Positions 22,784 to 30,802 of a stretch of 49,073 nt of DNA are shown one piece after another (the stretch's first letter is position 1; the number at the start of each line of letters is the position of its first letter). The stretch comes from Acidobacteriota bacterium. Lineage in GTDB: Bacteria > Actinomycetota > Acidimicrobiia > Acidimicrobiales > Microtrichaceae. The notes under the pieces were generated by a model. It made no database searches, was not told the origin of the DNA, and saw only the letters and a list, made by a program, of their open reading frames with translations. A program made the position numbers and the translations under genes. The DNA lies in assembly GCA_003577145.1 (NCBI GenBank), contig QEUP01000030.1:1-49073 (forward strand). The letters run 5' to 3'.

Positions 22784-24205
22784 GTGGCGAAGGAGAGGTC
22801 AACCGAACGGTTCGATGTCGTGGTCATCGGCGCCGGCCCCGGGGGCTATGCCACCGCGCTCTACGGCGCAGCAGCCGGCCTTGACATCGCCCTGGTCGAG
22901 AAGGACAAGGTCGGCGGGACCTGCCTTCACCGGGGTTGCATCCCGGCCAAGGAGCTGCTCGAAACGGCTTCGGTGTACCGGGCCGTGTCGGGGGCCAAGG
23001 AGTTCGGCGTCCTCGCCGACCAGCCTGCGGTCGACTTCGGTGTCACCCAGGCCCGCAAGCAAAAGGTCGTCGACCAGCTCTACCGGGGGCTCAGCGGCCT
23101 TCTCGGGGCCCGCAAGGTGACCGTCCACGAGGGTACGGGAGCCCTTCGCCCCGATAACGTCGTACGAGTGACCGGCGGGCCCTCCGGTGACCTCGAGCTC
23201 AGCGGCGATCACGTCGTGCTCGCCAGCGGCTCAGAGCCGCGGACGATCCCCGGCTTCGAGGTGGACGGCAGGCTGGTCGTCACCAGCGACGAGCTGCTCG
23301 AGATCGACGAGTTGCCCAGCTCCGCGGTTGTCGTGGGCGGTGGGGCCATCGGTTGCGAGTTCGCTTCGATGCTGTGCGATCTCGGGACCACCGTGTCGGT
23401 GTTCGAGGCCCTACCCAAGATCCTGCCGGGTTGTGACCGTGACGTGGCCCGGGTGGTCGAGAGATCCTTCGCCAAGCGTGGCATCGAGGTCAAGACCGGT
23501 GTCGCGGTGAAGGGCCATACGCCGAACGGGTCGGGCCGTGGCACCACCGTGCAGTACGGCGACGGTGAGACCATCGATGTGGACCTCGTCGTCGTGTCCG
23601 TGGGCCGCCGTCCCCTTGCTGGTGACCTCGGGCTCGACGCAACCGCGGTGGTCCTCGATGAGGGTGGCCACGTGGAGGTCGACGATCGCTGCCGCACCGC
23701 CGAGCCCGGCGTCTACGCCATCGGGGATCTGATAGCCACCCCTCAGCTCGCTCACGTCGGCTTCGCCGAGGGGATGCTCGTCGTCAAGGACATCCTCGGT
23801 GAGGATCCCCTCCCCCTCGACTACGGCAAGGTCCCCTGGGCGATCTACTGCCACCCCGAGGTGGCGTTCGCCGGTCACAGCGAGGAGTCCGCCAAGGAGG
23901 CGGGTCTCGACGTCGTCGTCTCCAAGCACCGCTATCAGTCGAACGGGCGAGCGCTCATCCTCGGCGAGCCCGACGGCCTCGTGAAGGTGATCGCAGAGAA
24001 GGATGCCGATGGCCGTGCCGGCCGCCTCCTCGGAGTCCACATGGTCGGGCCCTGGGTGACCGAGCAACTCGGGCAGGGCTATCTGGCGGTCAACTGGGAG
24101 GCAACCGTGGACGAGGTGGCCTCGCTGGTACAGCCCCACCCGACTCTGAGCGAGCTGTTCGGCGAGACGGTCCTGTCCCTGACGGGCAGGGGTCTTCATG
24201 GTTGA
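22784..24205 (+). CDS. lpdA: Dihydrolipoyl dehydrogenase (E3)
   Basis: 473 residues, GTG start with AGAGGA 8 bases upstream. FDVVVIGAGPGGYATAL binds FAD, GGTCLHRGCIPAKELLE holds the redox cysteines Cys47 and Cys52, and VVGGGAIGCEFASML binds NAD. YAIGDLIATPQLAH and the C-terminal HPTLSE with its catalytic His and Glu complete a full-length E3. It reoxidises the lipoyl group of 2-oxoacid dehydrogenase complexes. The E2 gene follows 56 bp downstream and the lipoylation gene after that, so the operon makes the lipoyl carrier, loads it and recycles it. Confidence 0.95.
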   Translation: MAKERSTERFDVVVIGAGPGGYATALYGAAAGLDIALVEKDKVGGTCLHRGCIPAKELLETASVYRAVSGAKEFGVLADQPAVDFGVTQARKQKVVDQLYRGLSGLLGARKVTVHEGTGALRPDNVVRVTGGPSGDLELSGDHVVLASGSEPRTIPGFEVDGRLVVTSDELLEIDELPSSAVVVGGGAIGCEFASMLCDLGTTVSVFEALPKILPGCDRDVARVVERSFAKRGIEVKTGVAVKGHTPNGSGRGTTVQYGDGETIDVDLVVVSVGRRPLAGDLGLDATAVVLDEGGHVEVDDRCRTAEPGVYAIGDLIATPQLAHVGFAEGMLVVKDILGEDPLPLDYGKVPWAIYCHPEVAFAGHSEESAKEAGLDVVVSKHRYQSNGRALILGEPDGLVKVIAEKDADGRAGRLLGVHMVGPWVTEQLGQGYLAVNWEATVDEVASLVQPHPTLSELFGETVLSLTGRGLHG

Positions 24206-24261
24206 GCACCGCGTCCGGAAGCGACCGGGGCGAAAGGGAGCGACGGAGAAAGGACCTGCCA

Positions 24262-25650
24262 TTGGCTGACATCACGCTTCCGGAGCTGGGCGAGACGGTC
24301 ACCGAGGGAACCATCACGAAGTGGTTCAAGCAGGTCGGTGAACGAGTCGAGGAGGACGAGCCGCTCTTCGAGGTGTCGACCGACAAGGTGGACACCGAGG
24401 TGCCCTCTCCCGCCTCCGGGTGGCTGAGCGAGATCCGTGTGGCCGAGGGCGACACCGTCGATGTGGGTACCACGCTCGCCGTTCTCTCCGACAGCGCACC
24501 CGGTGCTGGTGCTGTTGCGCCTGCCGCACAGGAGCCCGCCGCGGAGCCCGAGCCGCTGGTCGAGCCAGAGCCGGTGGCTGTTCCAGCCGCCGAGCCCGAG
24601 CCGCTGGTCGAGCCAGAGCCGGTGGCTGTTCCCGCCGCGGAGCCCGAGCCGCTGGTCGAGCCAGAGCCCGTCGAGGCCGTGGCCGGCGCCGCGCCCCCCG
24701 CCGCTCCTGTGGCTGCTCCCGGCTCGGGAAACGGATCCTCGACAGTGCGGGGCCGGTTGCTGTCGCCCGTCGTGCGGCGGCTGATCGAGGAGCACGACCT
24801 CGATCCCGATCAGATCGACGGCACAGGTGTAGGCGGCCGCATCACCCGTGCCGATGTCCTCGACGCGCTCGATGCGGGGTCGCCGACGGTGGCTCCTGCG
24901 CGGGAGGCGGGGGCTGCCACAGCACCGATCCGCCCCGGTGGCGACACCGTTGTGCCGTTCAGCAACATCCGCCGGCGTACCGCCGAGCACATGGTCGCGT
25001 CGAAGGCGACCTCGGCTCATGTCATCACCGCGATGGCGGTGGACTACGAAGGGCTCGAGCGGGTACGTCTGCCCCGGAGAGAGAGCTGGAAGGCCGACGA
25101 GGGGTTCTCGCTCACCTACCTGCCGTTCATCTCCCGTGCTGTCATCGACGCGCTCGGCGAGTACCCGCAGGTGAACGCCACCGTCGGTGATGACGAGCTG
25201 ATCCTGCACGGGTACGTGAACCTGGGCATCGCCGTCGACTTGGATCACCAGGGTCTGCTGGCCCCCGTCATCCGCTCGGCCGACAGCAAGCGCCTGCGGG
25301 CGATCGCCCGTGAGATCCAAGACCTCGCCGGTCGTGCACGCTCCAAGCAGCTGTCGGCTGACGAGATCACCGGGGGCACCTTCACCATCTCGAACTCGGG
25401 CAACTACGGCACCCTTCTCGTCGCGCCCATCATCAACCAGCCCCAGGTGGCGATCCTCAGCACCGACGGCATCAGCCGTCAGGCCGTCGTGGTCAGCGAC
25501 GCCGAGGGCAACGAGGCCATCGCCATCCACTCGGTGGGCAACCTCACCCTCAGCTGGGATCACCGTGCCTTCGACGGGGCATATGCCGCGGCGTTCATGC
25601 AGCGGCTCAAGCAGATCATCGAGACCCGCGACTGGGAGCAGGAGATGTGA
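24262..25650 (+). CDS. sucB: 2-oxoacid dehydrogenase E2 (dihydrolipoamide succinyl/acyltransferase)
   Basis: 462 residues from TTG 24262, chosen because AAAGGA lies eight bases upstream and the lipoyl domain begins at once (ADITLPELGETVTEG). FEVSTDKVDTEV holds the lipoylated Lys42. A Glu/Pro/Ala linker with three 16-residue repeats, a peripheral subunit-binding domain (SPVVRRLIEEHDLDPDQIDGTG) and the catalytic domain with SWDHRAFDGA (His434, Asp438) follow. There is one lipoyl domain only. SucB-like versus branched-chain or pyruvate E2 is not resolved, so the symbol is provisional. Confidence 0.88.
   Translation: MADITLPELGETVTEGTITKWFKQVGERVEEDEPLFEVSTDKVDTEVPSPASGWLSEIRVAEGDTVDVGTTLAVLSDSAPGAGAVAPAAQEPAAEPEPLVEPEPVAVPAAEPEPLVEPEPVAVPAAEPEPLVEPEPVEAVAGAAPPAAPVAAPGSGNGSSTVRGRLLSPVVRRLIEEHDLDPDQIDGTGVGGRITRADVLDALDAGSPTVAPAREAGAATAPIRPGGDTVVPFSNIRRRTAEHMVASKATSAHVITAMAVDYEGLERVRLPRRESWKADEGFSLTYLPFISRAVIDALGEYPQVNATVGDDELILHGYVNLGIAVDLDHQGLLAPVIRSADSKRLRAIAREIQDLAGRARSKQLSADEITGGTFTISNSGNYGTLLVAPIINQPQVAILSTDGISRQAVVVSDAEGNEAIAIHSVGNLTLSWDHRAFDGAYAAAFMQRLKQIIETRDWEQEM
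24544..24672. repeat. 48-bp repeats encoding the E2 hinge
   Basis: Units start at 24544, 24592 and 24640 (the third incomplete) and encode EPEPLVEPEPVAVPAA. The repeats form the flexible linker after the lipoyl domain and are nearly identical at DNA level, so recent expansion is likely. Confidence 0.85.
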
Positions 25651-25669
25651 ACGCGGGATCTGTGCTGAC

Positions 25670-27277
25670 GTGTTGAGGGTGCGCTGGCTCGGCCGGGTGG
25701 CCTACCGCGACGCCTGGGCGTTGCAGCGGGGCCTGTTCAACAACTCACCCGACGACCACCTGCTGCTGCTCGAGCACCCCCACGTGTACACCCTCGGGGC
25801 CCGTGCCGACACCAGCCATGTCCTGGTTCCTCCGGCGTCGGTGGGTGCCGAACTGGTCCACGCCGACAGGGGGGGCGATGTCACCTATCACGGCCCGGGC
25901 CAGCTTGTCGGCTATCCGATCCTCGACGTGCCGTCGAAAGGCCGCGGCGGCAAGGCCGACACCGTCTCGTACGTGAATGCCGTAGAGCAGTTGGTGATCG
26001 ACGCGTTGATCACCCTCGGTGTGCGCGACGTGGGTCGACTCGCCGGCTACCCCGGTGTCTGGGTCGCACCGGCGTCTGATTCTCCGCGGAAGATCGCAGC
26101 TGTCGGGGTCCGCCTCGACCGGGGGCGCTCGATGCACGGCTTCGCCCTCAACGTCGACCCCGATCTGGGCTACTTCGACCACATCGTCCCCTGCGGGATC
26201 ACCGACAAGGCCGTGACATCGATGGCGGCCGAGGGTCAGAGGGCCGAGATGGAGGCCGTCGTCGATGCAGTCGTCGAGCGCGCGGTGGGGATGTGGGGCC
26301 GGTCCGGATGGGAGCGCGCGGATGTGGCCTGGCGGCACCGGGACCGGGACCTGGCGCCGTTCTCGCGGGGAGCCAGCGATGAGGTGGCCTACGGTGAGCG
26401 CAAGCCGGACTGGATGCGGGTCAAGGTCCGTACGGGCGCGGACTACCTCCGGTTGAAGCGCAGCATGCGCGACCTGAACCTGCGCACCGTGTGTGAGGAG
26501 GCCGGCTGCCCCAACATCTTCGAGTGCTGGAACGACGGCACTGCGACGTTCATGATCAACGGCGAGCGCTGCACGCGAGCGTGTGGGTTCTGCCTTGTCG
26601 ACACCCGCCGGCCCGAAGCCCCCGACGCCGACGAGCCCCGCCGCGTGGCCGAGGCCGTCGAGACGATGCGACTCGACTACGCGGTGATCACCGCGGTAGC
26701 CCGCGACGACCTCCCTGACGGTGGAGCAGGAGGCTTTGCCGATACCGTGCGGGCCATCCGCGCCAAGGGCCGGGGGACACGGGTCGAGGTGCTCATCCCC
26801 GACTGCAAGGGTGACCCCGAGTCGTTGCAGGTGATCTTCGACGCCCGACCCGACGTCTTGAACCACAACGTGGAGACCGTACCCCGCCTCCAGAGGAGGG
26901 CCCGACCGTCAGCCGGCTACGCGCGGAGCCTCGGAGTGCTGGCTGCGGCCAAGGCCGAAGGTCTGGTGACCAAATCGGGGATGGTGCTGGGCCTGGGCGA
27001 AACAGCGTTCGAGATCGAGCAGACACTGGCCGATCTGCGATCGGTCGGCGTCGACATCGTCACCCTGGGGCAGTATCTGAGGCCCACGTCGGGGCATCTC
27101 CCGATCTCGCGGTGGTGGTCACCCGAGGACTTCGAGGAGTTCTCACGCCTCGGGCTCGCGCTGGGCATCGCCCACGTCGAAGCGAGCCCGCTGACCCGCT
27201 CGAGCCATCACGCCCGGCAGGCCTCAGAGGCATCCTCTGTGGTCGGCATCGGCCCGGGTGCGGTGTCGGCGGGCTGA
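25670..27277 (+). CDS. LipB-LipA fusion: octanoyltransferase plus lipoyl synthase
   Basis: 535 residues in one uninterrupted frame from GTG 25670. Residues 1 to about 225 are LipB, which moves octanoyl from acyl carrier protein to a lipoyl domain: DRGGDVTYHGPGQLVGYPI, the catalytic Lys141 (PRKIAAVGV) and Cys175 (PCGITDKAV). After a short linker, LipA begins near 245 (KPDWMRVKV). Its auxiliary cluster uses Cys275, 280 and 286 (CEEAGCPNIFEC), its radical-SAM cluster Cys301, 305 and 308 (CTRACGFC), and RSSHHA at 510 closes the auxiliary site. LipA inserts the two sulfurs. These are normally separate proteins. An internal start at ATG 26412 is possible, but no ribosome site is seen. Confidence 0.9.
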   Translation: MLRVRWLGRVAYRDAWALQRGLFNNSPDDHLLLLEHPHVYTLGARADTSHVLVPPASVGAELVHADRGGDVTYHGPGQLVGYPILDVPSKGRGGKADTVSYVNAVEQLVIDALITLGVRDVGRLAGYPGVWVAPASDSPRKIAAVGVRLDRGRSMHGFALNVDPDLGYFDHIVPCGITDKAVTSMAAEGQRAEMEAVVDAVVERAVGMWGRSGWERADVAWRHRDRDLAPFSRGASDEVAYGERKPDWMRVKVRTGADYLRLKRSMRDLNLRTVCEEAGCPNIFECWNDGTATFMINGERCTRACGFCLVDTRRPEAPDADEPRRVAEAVETMRLDYAVITAVARDDLPDGGAGGFADTVRAIRAKGRGTRVEVLIPDCKGDPESLQVIFDARPDVLNHNVETVPRLQRRARPSAGYARSLGVLAAAKAEGLVTKSGMVLGLGETAFEIEQTLADLRSVGVDIVTLGQYLRPTSGHLPISRWWSPEDFEEFSRLGLALGIAHVEASPLTRSSHHARQASEASSVVGIGPGAVSAG

Positions 27278-27294
27278 TTTGGCAGGATTGGTGG

Positions 27295-27858
27295 ATGGCC
27301 AGGACCTACCCGATGCTGGACCAAAAGCTCACCGAATGGATCGGTGAGCAGCACGTCTACTTCGTTGCTACCGCGCCGATCGGCCCGGGCGGGCACGTGA
27401 ACGTGTCACCGAAGGGCTACGACAGCTTCCGGGTGCTCGGCCCGACGACGGTCGCCTATCTGGATCTCACGGGGAGTGGAGTCGAGACGATCGCTCACAT
27501 CCGCCAGAACGGGCGTGTCACCATCATGTTCTGCGCCTTCGAGGGGCCGCCGCGGGTCCTTCGGCTCTACGGCTCGGGCGAGGTGATCCGTCCCGACGAC
27601 CCGGGCTCGGACGAACTGCTCCGGCTCTTCCCCGGACATGGTGGCGTGAGGGCGGTCATCCGCGTCAACCTCGAGCGGATCTCGACGACGTGCGGTTACG
27701 GGGTGCCGTTCATGGAGTTCGACGAGGAGCGCAAGACGCTGCGGCAGTGGAGCGACCGCAAAGGCCCCGAGGGGATCCGCAAGTACCACCTGGAGGAGAA
27801 CTCGTACTCGGTCGACGGGCTTCCCGGCCTTGCGGGCTTAGGCATCGAAGAAGCGTGA
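27295..27858 (+). CDS. Pyridoxamine 5'-phosphate oxidase-family (split beta-barrel) protein
   Basis: 187 residues from ATG 27295. GHVNVSPKGYDSFRVLGPTTVAYLDLTGSG followed by HIRQNGRVTIMFCAFEGPPRVLRLYGSGEV is the FMN/F420-binding PNPOx-like core. The family includes flavin oxidoreductases and haem-handling proteins, so the reaction is unknown. The TGA overlaps the GTG of the M24 peptidase by four bases, so the two are cotranslated. Confidence 0.82.
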   Translation: MARTYPMLDQKLTEWIGEQHVYFVATAPIGPGGHVNVSPKGYDSFRVLGPTTVAYLDLTGSGVETIAHIRQNGRVTIMFCAFEGPPRVLRLYGSGEVIRPDDPGSDELLRLFPGHGGVRAVIRVNLERISTTCGYGVPFMEFDEERKTLRQWSDRKGPEGIRKYHLEENSYSVDGLPGLAGLGIEEA

Positions 27859-28970
27859 GCGCGGACTTCGCCAGCCGGCTGGAGAGGGCTCGCCGGCGGA
27901 TGACCGACCTGGGGGTCGACGTCCTCCTCCTATCGGTGGGAGCAGACCTGCCGTACTTGACCGGCTACGAGGCGATGCCGCTGGAACGGCTGACGATGCT
28001 GGTCCTGCCCCGTGATGGCGGGGCAACCCTCGTCGTCCCCCGCCTCGAGGCGCCGCGGGTGGTCGAGCGGAGCGACGCCTTCGCGATCCGACCGTGGGCA
28101 GAGACAGAAGACCCCGTCGGAATCGTCGCCGCACTGGCCGGGACACCAGCGGTCGCTGCAATAGGCGACCGTACCTGGGCACGGTTCCTGGTCGAGCTGA
28201 GCGCGGCGATGCCCGGTGTGTCGTTCAGCACCGCGTCGTCGGTGACGGGCCCGATGCGCGCGGTGAAAGATCCCCATGAGATCGACATGCTGCGCCAGGC
28301 GGCGCGCGCGGCAGATGTCGTCGCAAACGAGCTCTTGACCGGCGGGATCGACCTCGTCGGGCGCAGCGAGGCTCACGTCGCCGCGCAGATCGAGGGGCAC
28401 ATGCGAGCGGCGGGCCACGCGCGGGTGAACTTCGTGATCGTCGCTGCGGGGGAGAACGCGGCCAGCCCCCACCACGAGCCGGGCGACCGGGTCATCGAAC
28501 CCGGTGAGGTGGTCCTGTGCGACCTCGGAGGATCCGTCGTCGATGAAGACGGGATCGGCTACTGCTCCGACATGACCCGTTGCATCTGGCTGGGCACCCC
28601 ACCCCCGGAGGCGGCTGAGATCTACGCCGTCGTGCAGCGCGCCAACGAGGCGTCCACGGCGGCGGTGGCGGTGGATGTCACATGTGAGTCCATCGACGCC
28701 GCCGCACGTGGCGCGATCACCGACGCCGGCTACGGCGAGTACTTCGTGCATCGCACCGGGCACGGTATCGGCATCGAAGAGCACGAGGAGCCCTACCTCG
28801 TCGCCGGCAACCTGCAGCGACTCGTCGCCGGCAACGCCTTTTCGATCGAGCCCGGCGTCTACCTGCCGGGCCGCTTCGGGTTCAGGCTCGAGGACATCGT
28901 CGTGCTCACCGAAGCCGGACCCGACGTCTTGACCGGCACCGACCGTGCGTTGGCAGTGCTAGAGCCCTAG
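27855..28970 (+). CDS. M24-family Xaa-Pro dipeptidase/aminopeptidase
   Basis: 371 residues from GTG 27855, overlapping the previous stop. The N-terminal creatinase-like domain (to about 135) precedes a pita-bread domain with the metal ligands Asp223 (CDLGG), Asp239 (SDMTR), His303 (TGHGIG), Glu332 (IEPG) and Glu346 (RLED). The two-metal site is complete. It probably cleaves an N-terminal residue before proline or a Xaa-Pro dipeptide; prolidase and aminopeptidase P forms are not separable here. Confidence 0.9.
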   Translation: MSADFASRLERARRRMTDLGVDVLLLSVGADLPYLTGYEAMPLERLTMLVLPRDGGATLVVPRLEAPRVVERSDAFAIRPWAETEDPVGIVAALAGTPAVAAIGDRTWARFLVELSAAMPGVSFSTASSVTGPMRAVKDPHEIDMLRQAARAADVVANELLTGGIDLVGRSEAHVAAQIEGHMRAAGHARVNFVIVAAGENAASPHHEPGDRVIEPGEVVLCDLGGSVVDEDGIGYCSDMTRCIWLGTPPPEAAEIYAVVQRANEASTAAVAVDVTCESIDAAARGAITDAGYGEYFVHRTGHGIGIEEHEEPYLVAGNLQRLVAGNAFSIEPGVYLPGRFGFRLEDIVVLTEAGPDVLTGTDRALAVLEP

Positions 28971-28981
28971 GGAGCCGGTTG

Positions 28982-29833
28982 ATGCGCCTCGATGCCGCGA
29001 CGGTCCTGCTCCAGTGGGCGACCGGTGGGCTGTTGTTCTGTTGGGTGACGACGCGGCGGCGTCAGGTCGGAATCGGCTACGGCTGGCTCCTGCGCGGCAC
29101 CTACGGTCTCATGGCTGTTGCGGCAGCCGTTGTCGGCTTCGTCTACCAGCCGGTTGTGGCGCGCGACGTGGCCGCGATCGGTGTCGCAGCTTCAGCGCTC
29201 GGGGTGCTCGCCGTGTCGGTTGTGCGACGCCGGGCCGGCGTTGCCCGCGAGCGCGAGATCGTCGAGGCGAGGAGGGCCCGAGTCGCCGAGATGACCGGGA
29301 TCGATCACCAACGGCGCGGTCCTGACCCGTCGGTACCGGAGTTCCCCCCGTCCTTGGATCTGGTGGCTCCTGCCATCGGGCTGGTGGGTCTGGTCGCAGC
29401 CGGCCTCGACGCGGGCGCGCCGGTCTGGCTGGCCGTTGCCCGTACGTTGGCCGGCGCAGCGTTCCTGGGCTGTGCCACCGACGCCATGCTGCTCGGCCAC
29501 TGGTACCTGGTACAGCCGGGACTCACGCGGGGGCCCCTGCTCGAGTTGGTCCGCTGGCTGGCGATCGTCTGGCCGTTCGAGGTCGGCTTGCTGCTGGTGC
29601 CCACCGGCATGATCTCGGTGCTCGACGGCTCGATCGACGACGGCTACAACGGCCTGCTGGGCTGGTTCTGGGTGGCGTGCGCGCTGGCCACGATCGGGTT
29701 GACGGCCGTCACCCGTGCAGCCCTGAAGGAGCGCCAGTACTCCGCGGTGATGGCGGCGACCGGCCTTTTGTACCTGGCGATACTCACCGCGTTCGGCACC
29801 GATCTCATCGCCCGCGCCCTCCTCGCCAGCTGA
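28982..29833 (+). CDS. Polytopic membrane protein of unknown function
   Basis: 283 residues with about eight hydrophobic segments. A cytoplasmic charged loop (about 80-115, rich in Arg and Glu, with REREIVEARRARVAEM) splits the protein into three N-terminal helices and a C-terminal bundle with DAMLLGHWYLVQPGL. The ATG has GGGAG 6-7 bases upstream. I do not recognise the family. It lies 11 bp after the M24 peptidase gene and before the palindromes upstream of Ku, so it may end the lipoate-to-M24 transcript. Confidence 0.75.
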   Translation: MRLDAATVLLQWATGGLLFCWVTTRRRQVGIGYGWLLRGTYGLMAVAAAVVGFVYQPVVARDVAAIGVAASALGVLAVSVVRRRAGVAREREIVEARRARVAEMTGIDHQRRGPDPSVPEFPPSLDLVAPAIGLVGLVAAGLDAGAPVWLAVARTLAGAAFLGCATDAMLLGHWYLVQPGLTRGPLLELVRWLAIVWPFEVGLLLVPTGMISVLDGSIDDGYNGLLGWFWVACALATIGLTAVTRAALKERQYSAVMAATGLLYLAILTAFGTDLIARALLAS

Positions 29834-29842
29834 GATCCACCC

Positions 29843-29892
29843 GTTTTGTGAACGCGGGTGGCCCCTATAGGGGCGTTTTCGGTTCACAAAAC
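29843..29892. promoter_or_regulatory. Nested symmetric palindromes between the membrane protein and Ku genes
   Basis: GTTTTGTGAAC (29843-29853) and GTTCACAAAAC (29882-29892) are exact inverse complements. Between them, after seven bases on each side, is the perfect 14-bp palindrome GCCCCTATAGGGGC (29861-29874). The total is 50 bp with full mirror spacing. The centre plus the following GTTTTC could be a terminator for the upstream gene; the outer arms could be an operator for Ku-LigD. Alternative local hairpins (ACCCG/CGGGT at 29839-29859 and CGGTT/AACCG at 29880-29894) exclude the long pairing, as an RNA switch would. Confidence 0.65.
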
Positions 29893-29938
29893 CGGTAATA
29901 CTGAATGGGCGGGGTGTCCCTTTATCAAGGAGCTGCCG

Positions 29939-30802
29939 ATGCCTCGGGCGATATGGAGCGGGTCCATCAGCTTCGGGCTGGTGAACATACCCGTGAAGCT
30001 CTTCACTGCCCTCTCGCGCAAGACCGTGCGCTTCAACCAGATAGACCGCAAGTCCGGAACGCGCATACGCCAGAAGCGGGTGGCCGGCGAGGACGGTCAC
30101 GAGGTGCCGTCCGAGGACCTGGCGAAGGGCTATGAGTACACCAAAGGCCAATACGTGATCGTCGACGAGGACGAGTTGGCGGCTCTCGACCCCGAGGCGT
30201 TGCGCACCATCGACATCGAGGAGTTCGTGGACCTCGCCGAGATCGACCCGCTCTTCTACGACAACGCCTACTACCTCGCTCCCGAGCGGGCGGCCAAGCC
30301 CTACACGCTGCTCGCGCGGGCGATGGATAACGCCGGCAAGGTCGCCATCGCCCGGTTCGTCATGCGCTCGAAGCAGTACCTGGCAGCCATCCGCCCCAAA
30401 GACGGGGTGCTCGTGCTGTCGACCATGGTCTACGCCGACGAGATAACCCCTACCTCCGAGATCCCCGAGCTCGAGGAAGCCGCCGCCGTCGAGATCAGCG
30501 AGAAGGAGCTGGCCATGGCCGAGCAGCTCATCGAGACGCTCGAAGCTGACTTCGAGCACGATCGCTTCCACGACACCTACCGCGAGGACCTGTTGGCTCT
30601 GATCGACAGGAAGGTCGCCGGTGAGGAGATCCTCGCCCCCGCGGTCGCCACCCCGACCGCAGAGAAGGTCGTCGACTTGATGGCCGCCCTGGAGGCGAGC
30701 GTGGCCGAGGCCAAAGGCGCGCGCGAGCGCCACCCCAGCGCCGGCCAAGGCGAAGGCCAAGAAGCCCCCGGCCAAGCGCAAGTCCGGCTAACCGGCACGT
30801 GA
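29939..30802 (+). CDS. ku: Bacterial Ku, DNA end-binding protein of NHEJ
   Basis: 287 residues from ATG 29939 with AAGGAG seven bases upstream. RAIWSGSISFGLVNIPVKLF and the following beta-barrel, with YVIVDEDELAALDP and MAEQLIETLEADF, are the Ku core. Ku binds broken ends as a dimer and recruits LigD. The tail is odd. The annotated frame ends GARERHPSAGQGEGQEAP..., but shifting by one base at the AAA of 30713-30715 gives ARASATPAPAKAKAKKPPAKRKSG-like Lys/Pro/Ala residues and a TAA at 30789-30791, typical of Ku tails. So there is an extra base (error or real indel) or slippage. LigD follows with a GTGA overlap. Confidence 0.9.
   Translation: MPRAIWSGSISFGLVNIPVKLFTALSRKTVRFNQIDRKSGTRIRQKRVAGEDGHEVPSEDLAKGYEYTKGQYVIVDEDELAALDPEALRTIDIEEFVDLAEIDPLFYDNAYYLAPERAAKPYTLLARAMDNAGKVAIARFVMRSKQYLAAIRPKDGVLVLSTMVYADEITPTSEIPELEEAAAVEISEKELAMAEQLIETLEADFEHDRFHDTYREDLLALIDRKVAGEEILAPAVATPTAEKVVDLMAALEASVAEAKGARERHPSAGQGEGQEAPGQAQVRLTGT

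Noticed and set aside
28979-28981. TTG start one codon before the membrane protein ATG
   Set aside because: The following ATG has better spacing to GGGAG and is the normal codon.
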